In this document: positions 20,921-33,050 of the stretch, piece after piece | Layout of the letters: each line of letters begins with the position of its first letter | How positions within the stretch are numbered: position 1 is the first letter of the stretch | NCBI GenBank assembly: GCA_001414345.1 | Contig: LLCB01000093.1 | Span: forward strand, 123,591 to 187,590 | Direction of reading: 5' to 3' | DNA: 64,000 nt | Origin: Hymenoscyphus infarciens | Taxonomy: Eukaryota; Ascomycota; Leotiomycetes; Helotiales; Helotiaceae | Notes under the pieces: model-generated | Seen by the model: only the letters and a program-made list of their open reading frames with translations | What the model was told of the DNA's origin: nothing | The model's database searches: none | Position numbers and translations under genes: made by a program

Positions 20921-22146
20921 TAAAGCAATTGTGTAGAAGTGCTTTGAGTACTCGGTGGGGACGCTTGTAATCCGTCGAGATTCTCCATTGTTGGTTGGTA
21001 ATACTTCTTTTTGCCAGTGCTGGGAAACTTAACTATAAAGCCCAGGTCACTCGCCAAGAAACGATGTCAGATCGACCCAAACCACACGATAAGTTGCGAT
21101 CTGCGTGCTGAAGTGCACTTTCACAAGGTGTAAAGGTGTGGAGAAATCACTGGTGCAGTGGGTTTTACGGTGTAGTATTAACTGTCCCGAAACTTTCTTG
21201 AAGAACTTAGAGACTCGATCAGCAAATTACCCGGAACATCAATTTCAGTTTGTTGTATAAAGTTGATCTAAAACCCGAAGAAGTTTTGAGCGTCGTATAT
21301 CATACGTAATTCTAAAACATCTAGTGCTCTCCCGCCTATGAAAAGTGACAGACTTCTTCTTCCTGGACGATCCGAGGGTCGACCCGAAATCGGAACGAGA
21401 CCCTCGAGGGTACGGAGATAGGACGATGTTGACTTGTTGAAATGAATTCTTTGGCCCTTGACAAGATTTGACCAGATAAACATCTTCGGGTAAGATAGTG
21501 GAAGAATGAACAAAGTGAATGAGTCGCGCAAGAAGAGTATCTTGTAGGTGAATGTTTGTTGACTGGGAAAAGCATCCAAATTGCCGAGGGCGGAAACGAT
21601 GTTGGTCAAGGATGTAAATAAAGGCAGCGGGTGCTTCCGCAATCTTGAAACCTCGGATCCCCTCTTCCAAAATGGGGTGAAATTTGAAAATGGGCATATC
21701 TCGTGCACAACCACTCCGGCAATAATCGGCTGCAATCTCTTGATCTGATAAGAAGGATCAGACCCACTGGAAGGGAAAAGGATGCAGGTGACTTGTCGAC
21801 CACTCCACTTTTTGAGTGATGTGCCACCAAATGACCCAACCACCGGCGCATTCAGCGCTTGCTTGAGGTGCCAATTTAACGTGCCCGCATGTACTATCCG
21901 TGATCCATACAGCCTTGCTTTTTTCACTCAACCCCCATTCAACCCCCATTCAACCCCCATCACCCACGCAGCATTACATTACCTACAGTGTATTAGACAG
22001 AGACACTGCCGCTGCCGCTGCCACTGCATCGCATCCACGGAGGGTCTCTACAGGCCCCTTTTCTAGGCTCTACGCGCGCTAGGTAATAGCCAGTGGATGC
22101 CTGTAATGGTACCCGCTGTTCGCGCCTTTGCCATGCTGCCACCAAA
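20921..22146. promoter_or_regulatory. Upstream region of the OPT transporter
   Basis: Ordinary-composition DNA. A minus-strand open frame of about 220 codons at 21,268-21,927 has no recognisable domain and I treat it as chance. Three direct copies of a CAACCCCCAT unit at 21,930-21,961 lie about 190 bp before the transporter start and could be promoter elements. Confidence 0.4.
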
Positions 22147-25100
22147 ATGGTCTCCCGAACATCCCACCACCACCACCACCACCACCACGCCCACCACGCC
22201 AACCACACCCGTCAGCCCTCTCCTTCTGAATCCGCTCCCACGCATCTCGGCCATTATTCCCCTGCTCAACTTCCACAACCAGACACCGCTCCGACTGCCA
22301 CCATAGTACCAGGGCCTTTATTTGTTGAAGATATTTCTATTCCCCTCTCCACCCAAACTCATAGTCATCCTCAAATACCAGACTCACCGCCGCAGCCTAG
22401 GAATGAGTCAAGAAGCAGAGTTATTCGACAGCCTCACTCAACGACAACTACAACTACAACTACCACGGCGACCCCCACATCTTACCCGCTACGATCCTTC
22501 TCCAACAACCCTCGGACAGAAGCCTCTTCTTACGAACAAGACGAAGACGAAGACCTTGACGACGAATATGCATCACGCCAGAACCAGCCCAGTCTATTCA
22601 TAGCCCCGCTGAAAACGCTCTGGCGTCTCATGTCGAAGTCACCTCTCCTCTTGCGCTCCTCGCCCGGTTTTGGCACCGGGTCCTATGGGGCGGTGCCTGT
22701 AGGCCTATCCACCGAGAACAGCGACGAAGAAGACATTGATAATGTGCGGAGTAGAGACAGGCGCAAGAAGAAGACATCGGGGCTGAGAAACGCCCTGAGT
22801 ACGGGAACTCTGGCGGGTGCACAATCGGGTACCTCAGATTCCGAATTATCTCACAAGAGTGCTCGCAGAAGGAGATCGGGGAGTAGGAGACGGAAGAATG
22901 GGTCACGGAAATCAAGCGGAGCTCTCACAGAGGATGTTGGGGGGAGTAGGAACAGCTCTGGCGCCGTACCTATACCTATAACTGGCGGCTTGGTGGATGG
23001 CGAACTTCCAAGTAGCGATGAATCCCCCATCCTGGACAGTTCGGATGAACCCCTCAACGACGAGCTCCCTTACAATGAAGAAGATCCTCCCGACAACTCC
23101 ATATACTCCCAAGTCCGAGCGTCGGTGTCCGCGGTCGACAATACATCCCTCTCCATAAACACCCCACGAATGTGGATCCTCTCCATGTTATTTGCCGTCC
23201 TTGGATCTTCAACGAATCTTTTCTTTTCTCTTAGATACCCCAGCGTTTCCATTACACCAGTTATCGCACTTTTACTCGTTCACCCACTCGGTCTTTTATG
23301 GGATCGGATTCTGAAACGAAAGAGTGACCCAGCAGAAGAATTTGTAGATGGCCTACGAAGCACGCGACCTTCAGATGATGAAAGCGAGACCAACTCGCAA
23401 AACAATATACACCACGATTTACCCAAGCCCCCAGTGACACGTCGCTTCCGGCTATGGCTCTCTCAGGGAAGATGGAACGAAAAGGAACATAGTTGTGTCT
23501 ATATCAGCAGCAACATTTCCTTCGGATTTGCCTTCGCTACCGATGTAATTGTCGAACAAACCAAATTCTACAACCAAGAAGTTAGCATCACATATCAGCT
23601 ACTTTTGATTCTCTCAACCCAAATTCTTGGCTATACCTTTGCTGGTCTATGCCGAAGATTTCTCGTACGACCCGGAGGAATGATTTGGCCGGGTACCTTG
23701 ATGTCAGCTGCCATGTTTACAACCTTGCACAAGGAAAAGAATGAAGTTGCCAATGGATGGAAAATCACTCGATGGAAGTTCTTTTTCGTCGTCTGGATCT
23801 GTTCATTCGCATTTTATTTCCTACCAGGGCTCCTCTTCCCAGCCTTGAGCTATTTCAGTGTCATTACCTGGATCTGGCCCAAAAATGTTGTGGTTGCTAA
23901 TTTATTTGGCGTCGCATCTGGACTTGGTTTATTTCCAGTCACCTTCGATTGGGCCCAAATTGCCTACATTGGCTCTCCACTTCTCACGCCCTTCTGGGCT
24001 GCAATGAATGTGGTGGGAGGTCTCGTCATAGTCATGTGGATCATCGCCCCCATCGCATACTACAAAAACCTTTTCTTTTCCTCATACATGCCTATATTAT
24101 CGTCCGCCGTTTTTGATAATACAGGTAAAATATACGATGTCAGCAAAATCTTAACACCAGACTTTTTGTTTGACAAAGAAGCATATCAGAGCTACAGCAG
24201 GGTCTATCTACCAATCACGTATGTGTTGAGTTATGGCTTGCAATTCGCCGCTTTGGCATCACTGTTAACACATACTGCCTGCTGGCATGGACCTGACATT
24301 TGGAGGCAATGGAGGACTTCGCTGAAAGAGGTGGATGGAACAAGCAAGACCTCATATCAACCTCTACCATCGAATGGAGCCTCTAATGGTGTTACTCAAC
24401 CAACGAAAAAAGTCCGAAGGAGATCGTCAAGGTCAGATTCTCAGGTGGACGATATTATTAATCAAGAGGATGTACACAATCGATTGATGAGGAGATACAA
24501 AGATGCGCCTTTGTGGTGGTATTTGGCTACATTTATCTCCATGACGGCGGTTGGTATGTTTGTCGTGGAATAGTAAGCTCCTCCCTGAAACTTTATCTAC
24601 ACCTCCTAACATTCACAGTTATCCCGTCCATTTACCTTGGTACGGTCTCCTTCTCGCCTTGGGAATCTGTTCCATCCTCTTCATCCCAATTGGCATCGTC
24701 ATGGCCATCACCAATCAACACAGCAGTATTTATCTCATCTGCCAACTTGTCTGCGGTGCCGTATTTCCTGGTAGACCAGTTGCGAATATGGTATTCGTAA
24801 CATACGGATACATTTCATCTGCACAAGGAATTAAGTTCTCCGCCGATCTCAAACTCGGTCACTACATGAAAATCCCACCTCGAATCCTCTTCTCCGTTCA
24901 AATGGCAGCCACAGTCGTCTCATCAATCACCCAGATCTTCATCCTCAACTGGATGTTCGCCAATGTCCCAAACATCTGCACACCCGAAGCAGTAAATGGC
25001 TTCGTCTGCCCTCTCGCACGAGTCCACTTCAACGGCTCCATCCTCTGGGGTGTCGTCGGACCCGCCGAATTCTTCGGCCCCAACGCCACCTACCGCATCC

Positions 25101-25522
25101 TCGTTTGGTGTTTCCCACTTGGAGCTATCGCTCCAGTAATCCTCTGGCTCTACGCCCGCAACCGCAAGAAGAATATTGTTCGCAAAATCAATCTCCCTGT
25201 TCTCTTCGGTTCCCTTTCTTGGATCCCTCCCGCTACTGGTCTCAACTTCTCTGTCTGGGCACTTGTCTGTTTCGTGTTTAACTACATGGTTAAGAGACGA
25301 GCAGGGAACTGGTGGGCCAAGTATACGATGACTCTTAGTGCTGCGTTGGATTCGGGACTCGCGTTTGGACTTGTGGTTGTGTTTTTTGGGTTTGTGTACC
25401 CGGGCTTGATGGATGGGTTTAAATGGTGGGGGACGGAGATTTATAAGAGGGGGTGTGATTGGAATGCTTGTCCTTATATGGTTGTGCCGGAGGGGACGCA
25501 TTTTGGTCCTGATACTTGGTGA
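22147..25522 (+). CDS. Oligopeptide transporter (OPT family)
   Basis: Exons 22,147-24,572 and 24,619-25,522 (46-nt intron, GTAAGC...CACAG, phase exact); 1109 aa. The first ATG, at 22,147, gives MVSRTS followed by eight His. OPT proteins are plasma or internal membrane symporters for tetra/pentapeptides, glutathione or metal chelates. Seen: a hydrophilic, Ser/Arg-rich N-terminus of about 340 residues with the His tract (residues 7-14, then AHHANH); first membrane helix near residue 340 (MWILSMLFAVLGSSTNLFFS); a WNEKEH segment matching the end of the family's NPGPFNxKEH motif, with the NPG part not preserved; repeated hydrophobic helices; the KIPPR motif after the intron; and a family-typical FSADLKLGHYMKIPPR context. 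The intron interrupts GMFVVE-YYPVHLP, a conserved OPT helix, which confirms the splice choice. Substrate not predictable. Confidence 0.92.
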
Positions 25523-26108
25523 TGACGGAATATTGAGGACTGCTATTCAGCGGAGCTGAGTAATGTCGGGAAGAGACAGGATGTTGGGAATGGCAACGAG
25601 AAGATAGATGAATGATTAATGCATCGGGTTCTTTATAGCATTTTTTAGCATTTAACTAGGAGTTTTTATTTTATTTTATATATATTTAGAGTTAGCATTT
25701 AGTATTAAAATGCGATTTAGACTTTATATTACCTATATTATAGCTAATTTAAGAGCTAATAAAAAAGGGATTTCAAATTTAGATAGCTATAATCCTACGC
25801 TATAATCCTAGTAGATACGTTCTTACTTCTAGAGTAGAACTATAGAATAAACAGAAAAGAGTATGTTTATATAGTTTGATAAGCGAGATTTTAGGCTAAG
25901 AGAGTACCTATCAAGATATTAATCTTTTACTTTTTTATAGTAAAACTAAATAGACGTTTTTTATTATTAAAGTAATTACTAACGACTCTTAAACTCTATC
26001 TAAAGAACCGCGCGCGTTCCTTACTAATCTATAAACTACACTATAATTTCCTGCCCTGCTCTGCCCTGCCCTGCCCTGACCTGACCTGACCTGCCCTGAG
26101 CATTAGAG
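25523..26108. repeat. AT-rich intergenic block with a CCTGC/CCTGA pentamer array
   Basis: Downstream of the transporter the DNA becomes AT-rich with no open frames. A GC-rich array of CCTGC, CCTGA and CTCTG pentamers at about 26,051-26,098 stands out from its surroundings. Confidence 0.6.
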
Positions 26109-26515
26109 TACGATTATTTAGGCCACGTTTTTTAATTAGTCGAAGCATAAGAATAGTAGAACTAGGCTACGACAGCTTTCGCTTATTACCTTCTACTAAA
26201 TATATAGCTATAACTTTATAAAGCGGTTATTATAACTTCCTTATATTATATCTTTTTATAATTATTATTTAATATATTATACTTTTACTTAAGATAGATT
26301 ATAATTATATACCTTCTTTTAGAAATTAGAAAGTATAAGAGTTAGAATAAGAGTTAGAATAAGAGTTAGAATAAGAGTTAGAATAAGAGTTAGAATAAGA
26401 TTACGCTATATACTACTTATTAACTCGTAGTGTTATATTAGCTACTATACTAATTCCTAAGATAAGCGTAGATGTTATATATAAGTTATACTAAGTCGTG
26501 GCCTAAATAATCGTA
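26109..26515. mobile_element. 403-bp TA-flanked MITE
   Basis: CGATTATTTAGGCCACG at 26,111-26,127 and its perfect reverse complement at 26,497-26,513 form terminal inverted repeats, each next to a TA dinucleotide (26,109-26,110 and 26,514-26,515), as for Tc1/mariner-type targets. The interior is AT-rich and contains a 12-bp tandem repeat. There is no coding capacity. Confidence 0.75.
26338..26402 (+). repeat. AGAGTTAGAATA 12-bp tandem repeat
   Basis: Five head-to-tail copies of AGAGTTAGAATA inside the 403-bp MITE. Confidence 0.9.
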
Positions 26516-26636
26516 CCCGAGCCTTATAGTATAGTGTAGTATAGTATAGTCTTCTTATGCTAGCGCCATATTTTAGAGTTGAGCTCCTTATAAATCAGGG
26601 CTTGGATTAGATTCCTCTCTATCCGTAGAGGCTCGT

Positions 26637-26877
26637 CTCTCTAGAGACGCAAAAGACGTCCCTTTTCGACCTTAGTGCCGCACCCTACTAAAAGAACTAA
26701 TATAACGTATAGGGTAGATAGAAAAAATAAAAATAAAATATAGAACGAGTCTCTAATAGCTAATTAATTCTAAACCTCAAAGCTTGTCTATTTTGATTTC
26801 CGTGTTATGGTTTTATTTAGGATTCAAGACCAGTTTTTGGGGGGGCCGTAAACGGACGTTTTCCCCCCAGAAGACCT
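26637..26877. mobile_element. Second copy of the 235-bp hAT-like element (reverse orientation)
   Basis: Matches the reverse complement of 20,451-20,685 at both ends and inside: CTCTAGAGACGCAAAAGACG, then CGACCTTAGTGCCGCACCC, CTACTAAAAG-ACTAATA, and near the right end TTATTTAGGATTCAAGACC with TAAACGGACGTTTTCCCC. This copy is less AT-shifted in places than the first. I could not identify a convincing target duplication. Confidence 0.65.
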
Positions 26878-27356
26878 CGCGTATCCCGCAGCTTCAGGGA
26901 ACCAGAGGCGTTCATTCAGACATAAAATTACCCCGCACTCTTCAACACGCAACAAGGCCAACAGGAGGAAACTTTCAATCACAATAATCGGGAAAATAGT
27001 AGTCTAATGCAATCATATTGTCACACTCCCCATTGCCCCAATTATATGCCCTTTACAATGCCTCCACGGAAGCAATTGTATCTCTACTTCTCCCATCCAT
27101 TCTTATCTTTCGTTATTTCCCCCACCTATCTTTCCCGATCATCGGTCACTCGCAATTCTCTTGACATTCCCCAATTTTCGTTCATTCCATCTGTACAAAT
27201 TCACAAGAAAAGAAAAGAAAAGAATACAGAAGATACGCCAAACTAGTTATCCCCTCCCTTGAATGTGCTCAGGCAATGCACAAGGCAAAAGAATAAAAAA
27301 AACGTCATGAAATATACACGAAGACAATTCCTCAAATTTCTCAAAAGATCCTTTTT
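26878..27356. other. FAS2 3' flank
   Basis: Ordinary-composition sequence that should contain the FAS2 3' UTR and terminator (FAS2 runs leftwards). Short open frames here are unsupported. Confidence 0.5.
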
Positions 27357-30300
27357 TTAGAACGAGGCAACGGCAATGGCGATGGCTTGGCTGTCAGAGT
27401 GTGAGATCGAGATGCTGACCTCTCTGACACCGGCCTTCTTAGCAGCTACTGAGGCTTCACCATGGAGCTGAGGATAATGTTAGCATATGATCTTGTTACT
27501 TGAACGTAGGAGAACTTACAACGACAATTGGAGCGCCCTTCTCATTATTGGTGATTTCAATTTCCTTCAAGGGAGCACCGGCACCCTTGCTGGACACACC
27601 GAGGGACTTGAAAACGGCCTCCTTGGCGCTCCACTTTCCAGCGAACGATGCTTGTGGAGATGGTGCTTGACGGCAGTATGCTTGTTCCTTGTCGGTAAAG
27701 TTCCGTTGCACAAAGGTATCATTGTCGATGTTGATCGCAGAAATATCTTCAACATCAACACCAACCTTGGTGTTCGCAGTGGCGGCACCCTTGGCAAGCG
27801 ACTCGACCATTTGCTTAGTGCTGGCGGCATTTGCCTTGGTTGAAGCAGTCTTGGCGAAGTTTGGAGCGTATGTGAGAGCGGAAGTCTTCTTGTCAACAGA
27901 TACACGAGCATCTGGGTTCAAGAATACCTCGCCTTGTTGAGCGTCGGAGTATGGGGAATGGTCCTTGGCAACAAACAAGGTGTTGGTGATCAATCCATTG
28001 TGGAAGTATCTGTATGCTCGCTTTTGTCTTGCCTCAACCTTGGCAGCATATGCTTCATAAGTTGCCTCATCAAGTGTAGCAAACAAGTACCTGGGGTGAA
28101 TACCGATTGCTTGAGCACCCTTTTGACCGAAACCGAAGGAGGTGACGGAGAAAGCCTTGACACCATCAGTCTGGATGCTCTTGCTTGGGTACACAATGTA
28201 GTCGAATTGTTCCATGACTTGGTCGACGTTGTCAGCATTTCGGTTACCTGGAACCAAACCGCTGTTCAACACTTGTAAACATCCATTCATCATCCAGGCA
28301 CCTGCAGCACCCTTTGGATGACCAGTCAGGTACTTTTGAAAGATGCCCATAACGGCATTGCCCTTCTTTCGGCCAAGATGCTTCAATTGTTGGCAGATAA
28401 CAGATGATTCGTTCTTGTCGTTGGCAATTGTGGAAGTACCGTGGAAAGATGCGACATCGAGGTCATCAATCGTAAGACCCCAGGTGGCAAGAGCACCTCG
28501 TAGAGGAGCGATTGAAGGGTCTTGCTTCCAGAAGGAGTTTCCAAGACTGTTGAGAACCTCACGTTCTTGACGAGCTGCCTCGCGTTCGATGTGGCTGGCA
28601 CGCTCTTGAGCATACTCGGTCTCGTTGAACTCACCGCCCTGTGCTTTCATAGCTGCAACCTCCTCGTGAAGGAATTCAAGCTCCGATTCTTGCCATTGCT
28701 TGATGTTCTTCTTTCGGTGCTCGATTTGTCGTCGACGGTACTTGATATCGAGAAGAGGCGATGGGAATTTGCCTGGGTTCTCACGTGCTGTGGTAAGAAC
28801 ACCCTGTCCTGGTGCTGGCACAGATCGTCCAATCTTGTCAGTAGCAGTGGTAGTCAAACCAAGGATACCGTAAATTGGGACACCCATATCAAGAGCAAGT
28901 CTGGCAGTCATGATGACCTGGATACCGCAACCTTGGGATTCCATGAAACCATTTCTGGTGGTGGTGGTAGGTCTTGACATCTCCTTTGGTGTACGTCCGT
29001 GAGCAAACTCATCCACAGCGTTGCTTGTTGCCTTCATATTGGCGAATTCGTAGGATCCTTCCTCTTGGAAGTCATCAAATCCACCAACGAAGCAGACGCG
29101 AGCCTTGCCCTCCAAGATGGTTTCGTAACCGATATCGACGGACTCGACCGAGGTTGCGCAAGCACCAACTGGGGTCTTGATAGGACCAGTAGATGAGATC
29201 AGCAACATGTTGACCCAAGCGCTCATGGTGTTGATGAAAGACTCTTGAAGAATATCCTTTTGAAGAGGCTTGTCGAGGAAACGATCCTTGTACATGCCTC
29301 GAAGAGCATTCGTACCACCAATACCGGAACCAATACAGTTACCGACTTCGGAGATGTGAACATACTTGTAGAATTCGTATGGATCGGTGATACCAGAGGC
29401 CAAGAGTGATTCGACTGTGCAGACAAGTACGAACAAGGTAACGGGATCGACTTGGGAGATGATGTCTTCTGGGATACCATATTTCTTGGCGTCCCAGCCA
29501 GTTGGAATTTGACCAGCGACAAGACGATCGAATTTCAACGCCTTAGGGATGAGAAGAGTTGCACCCTTCTTCATGCGGACAATGTACTCGCCAGATTCGG
29601 GGATTTCGAAAATCTCTGCCTTCTCACCATGCTCGCGGCGGAACTCCTCGGCGGTTTCCTTTGATGTCTCAAATGGCTCAAGGTCTTCCTCGATGACAAC
29701 CTCTTGGAGAAGTTGCTTCTTGTTAGGATCGTATCCTTTGAAGAGTTCTGGCTCGATAAGGCGGATACCAGAGTGCTCGAGAATGTGCTTCTCGTACTTG
29801 CTCTTGATGTCCTTATCGTCAACTGGATCTCCTGACTTGGCGTCAACCCAACCAGCGTATTGCTTGCCCTTAATTAGACCATTGTGATTCTTAATGAGAC
29901 CCATGATCCAGGCCATTTCAACGCATCCTTCGAGGGAGAATTGACCATATGCTTCCATCTCCCAACGAGTACGAGAGTTACCCCATGGTCCTACCTCTGC
30001 GAAACCAGTTACAACAACGACCTTTTCAAGATCAACCATGCCCTTGAGGTTTTCGTTGAGTGGCTCGATCTCTTTCTTCCAGCTTGGCAAGGTAGGGAAG
30101 TCGAACTTGATGTTGGCACGAGGCTCAATAGTAACCTTCTTGTACAAGGCCTCGCTATCCTCGCCATTGACAATCTTGTTCTCAATTGCAGTCTCCTTGG
30201 TGACGGCTTGTCGTACCTCGCTGGTCTCCATGATGTCTTTTCGCAACTTGGTCATCAAATTCTTCAGATCAGGAATGAATTGCAGGCCACCGTTGAGATC

Positions 30301-33050
30301 AGCGAATACAGGCTCGCCTTGGCAGAGATCAACAATGGTTGGTGACATGAGACCAAGCAAGTTGAAGGCCATTTCCTGTTGAGAGAAGGTGCGGACACCA
30401 TAGGCCTCGACGCCCTCGGCAACAATGTTGTTACCAGACATAAGGCCAGTACCACGAGTCCATCCAATGACAGCACCGCAAATGGTGAGGAAATTACCCC
30501 AGCTCTCAGAGTGCCATCTGTTGAAAAGTGTCTCCAAAGCCAACTTGGACTCGGAGTAGAGACCATCGTTACCAAAAGTACCGTGGTTAGGCGACAATGG
30601 CAGAACGACTTGCGCTGGTCGGGTTTCGAATCCACGCTCAGCCTTTTGGGTCTTGACGCAGCCAAGAAGACGAAGAAGATTGGTCAACATGATACGGTGA
30701 GCAAGCTCAGACTTCGAGTCAATGCTGTCAATCTCGCGACCATTTTCTGGGATAGCAGCGAAAGGAATGATGAAGTCCAAGTCCCAACCGAGACCTTTCT
30801 TGGTATCATAAATGTATTCAACCAAAGCTTCAACATCCTGCTTGCTTCCTTGGTTGAATGGGACAACGATGAGTTGCGAGCCACGAGAACCATATCGAGC
30901 ATACATTGATTGGTAGTACTCGGTGACTTCGCGAGAGAAACGACTGGTGGTAACGACGACCTTGGCACCTCCACTGATCAGACCCTGCAAAACATCTGCA
31001 CCAATGGAGCCTGCTCCAGCACCAGTCATGAGTGCGTTCTTGCCCTGGAAAGTGACACCAGATTTGGCGGCTTGCTCTAGACCGTCAAGGTACATTCCGG
31101 TGAGCTTCTTGCTGTATTCCCATCCGTGCTCGTCCTTTCTCTTCAAGTGAAGGAAGGGAATGGTCTCAACCTTGCCAGTTTTGCCTGGAACGTTGGTACG
31201 TGGGGCAGATTTCTTGGCGCCATTGATCTTGCCGTTAGCATTCTCTTTGGGGATGATTTGACCCTCGCTCATTGCCAATGATCGGATAACATCTCCATAG
31301 AGGGATTTTATCTGCAGCTGAGAGGATTTGGAAAGCTTGTGCTGTTGCTTGATGAGCTTGTAGATGCGGCCCAAGTCATTTTGAACTTTGGTGCGGTTGC
31401 CGTACTCGGAAATCTTTCCTCCTTCAGCCATTTCTCGAACATAATGCTCGAGCTTTCGAACGCTGGTACGAGGAACCTCTGCATATTCCAGGTTGCCACG
31501 GGCGTCGATGGTCGTGTGGGGAGCTGTTGGAATGGCAACATCCTTATAACAAGGCGCGACATTCAATGTATCTTTGCAGTTATCTATAAGCTGTTGACCA
31601 AGTTCCTTGGCGAGCTTGTAGGTTTCGCCTCGCTCGGTGGGGCAGTTGTCGATGTGGTACTGCATGAAATCGATGAGGGTAGGATTTGATCGATTCATGA
31701 TGCGAATGCACTGGCTGACGATTTCGCGATCAACAGCTTGGAGACGCCCGAAAATAATATCGTAGAACATGGTGAGCGCATCCTGGCGAGCCCAATTCCA
31801 CGAAGAATCGTAAACTCGTGCCTTGAGCTGACTGAAAACTGGCTCAATACCCGCAGCGTAGAATTCCCCATGTTCAACATTCCACAAATCCAATTGGGAT
31901 TGAAGAGCTTGTGTGGATTGCTGGGAGCCAATGAACGACTTTTCTCCCGCGCGGAGATCAATCTTCAAATATCTCGCGAATAACTCGAGTTGTTGCTTGA
32001 ACAGAGCTCGCTGGTCTTTGGTCAACGCATCGAGTGCAGCGGGGTCCATCATCATTCCACCACCAGCGGCACCAGCATCGCCACCAGTCACAGGTGCTGC
32101 CAAGCTGATTCCAGCGTTTGTCGCATATTTCTGGGAGACTTCGTCGAGGAATGCCTTCGCGTCGTTTTCCGAGCCCAACCGAGCTGGTGGTTCCATTGTG
32201 AGCGCCAAAACCAAGACACCATCCTGTCTTCCACTGGCGAGACCCCATCTAGTTTCCAAGTATTTTCGAGCTGCTGTAATATTGAAACCGCCAGGCATCT
32301 TGGAGGAAATCAATCGTGCGACTAATGAAGATGACTGCTTTCCAAGCTGACCATTGAAGGTGGCTTGCATAGCAGCTCCTAATTCATCAAGCGGGGTATC
32401 TTCTGGTTTTTCGGGTGTAGAGCCGAATTCTTTGCCCAAATCACCAAGAATTTCGTTTTGTAGGGTGGATTTGCCTGCGCAGAAGAGCAATTAGCATGCA
32501 GAATAAGAAATTTGGAACGCATTGTCTACTTACCACCAACAAGGTCTTTGATTGCCTTGCTAAGAGGAATCTCCAAAAGAGGCTTCTTTAGCTTTTGAGC
32601 AATCAAGGCGCGCACAATATCAACTGCTCCAACTGGGGCATCAGGAACTTGTGCAGCTGGGCCAGCGCTGGGTGCTGGGGCAGACACTGCAACTGGTGCG
32701 GAACCAGCGGGAGCAGATGGAGCTGGAGCACCGCTTGAAGCTGCAGCTGGTTCAGGCTCATCCTCAACTGGATCAACGTCGTAGTAGATCTCTTTCGCGT
32801 CCTTGTTGTAGCAGAGAATTTGTCGCTGAACGGATTTGGCTGCATCATAAGCCTCATACTTGGATGCCAAAGTCCTTTTTGCCATCACACCCAGGGTATC
32901 TGCAGGACCGATTTCCACAATTCTCTCCGTCGTCTTCTCTGCCAAGATGACATCTTGTGTTTCGATCCATCGCACGGGTGAAGCAAATTGGTATGCCAAA
33001 AGCTCAACAAGAAGGGTGTGGGCGAGCTCTTGCTCGATTTCGGGACGCAT
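27357..33050 (-). CDS. FAS2: Fatty acid synthase subunit alpha
   Basis: Complement of exons 33,050-32,534, 32,474-27,520 and 27,467-27,357; 1860 aa, the normal length. The alpha chain of the cytosolic alpha6-beta6 fungal type I synthase carries acyl carrier protein, ketoreductase, ketosynthase and its own phosphopantetheinyl transferase. Seen: N-terminal segment and Ala/Pro-rich linker (about 95-140); ACP with attachment Ser175 in [16 protein letters not shown]-binding GAGAGSIG near 660; ketosynthase Cys1278 in GACATSVES, and SFHGTS His near 1515; phosphopantetheinyl transferase from GVDVEDI near 1747 with WSAKEAVFK, finishing in the small third exon ([14 protein letters not shown]). Intron 1 (GTAAGT...GCAG) falls in the Gly codon two residues before Ser175. 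It is divergent from FAS1 across a shared 2-kb region, which suggests joint control. Confidence 0.98.

Noticed and set aside
21268..21927. Minus-strand frame of about 220 codons upstream of the OPT gene
   Set aside because: No domain, no homologous feel, overlapping frames of similar length on the same strand, and position in the transporter's promoter.
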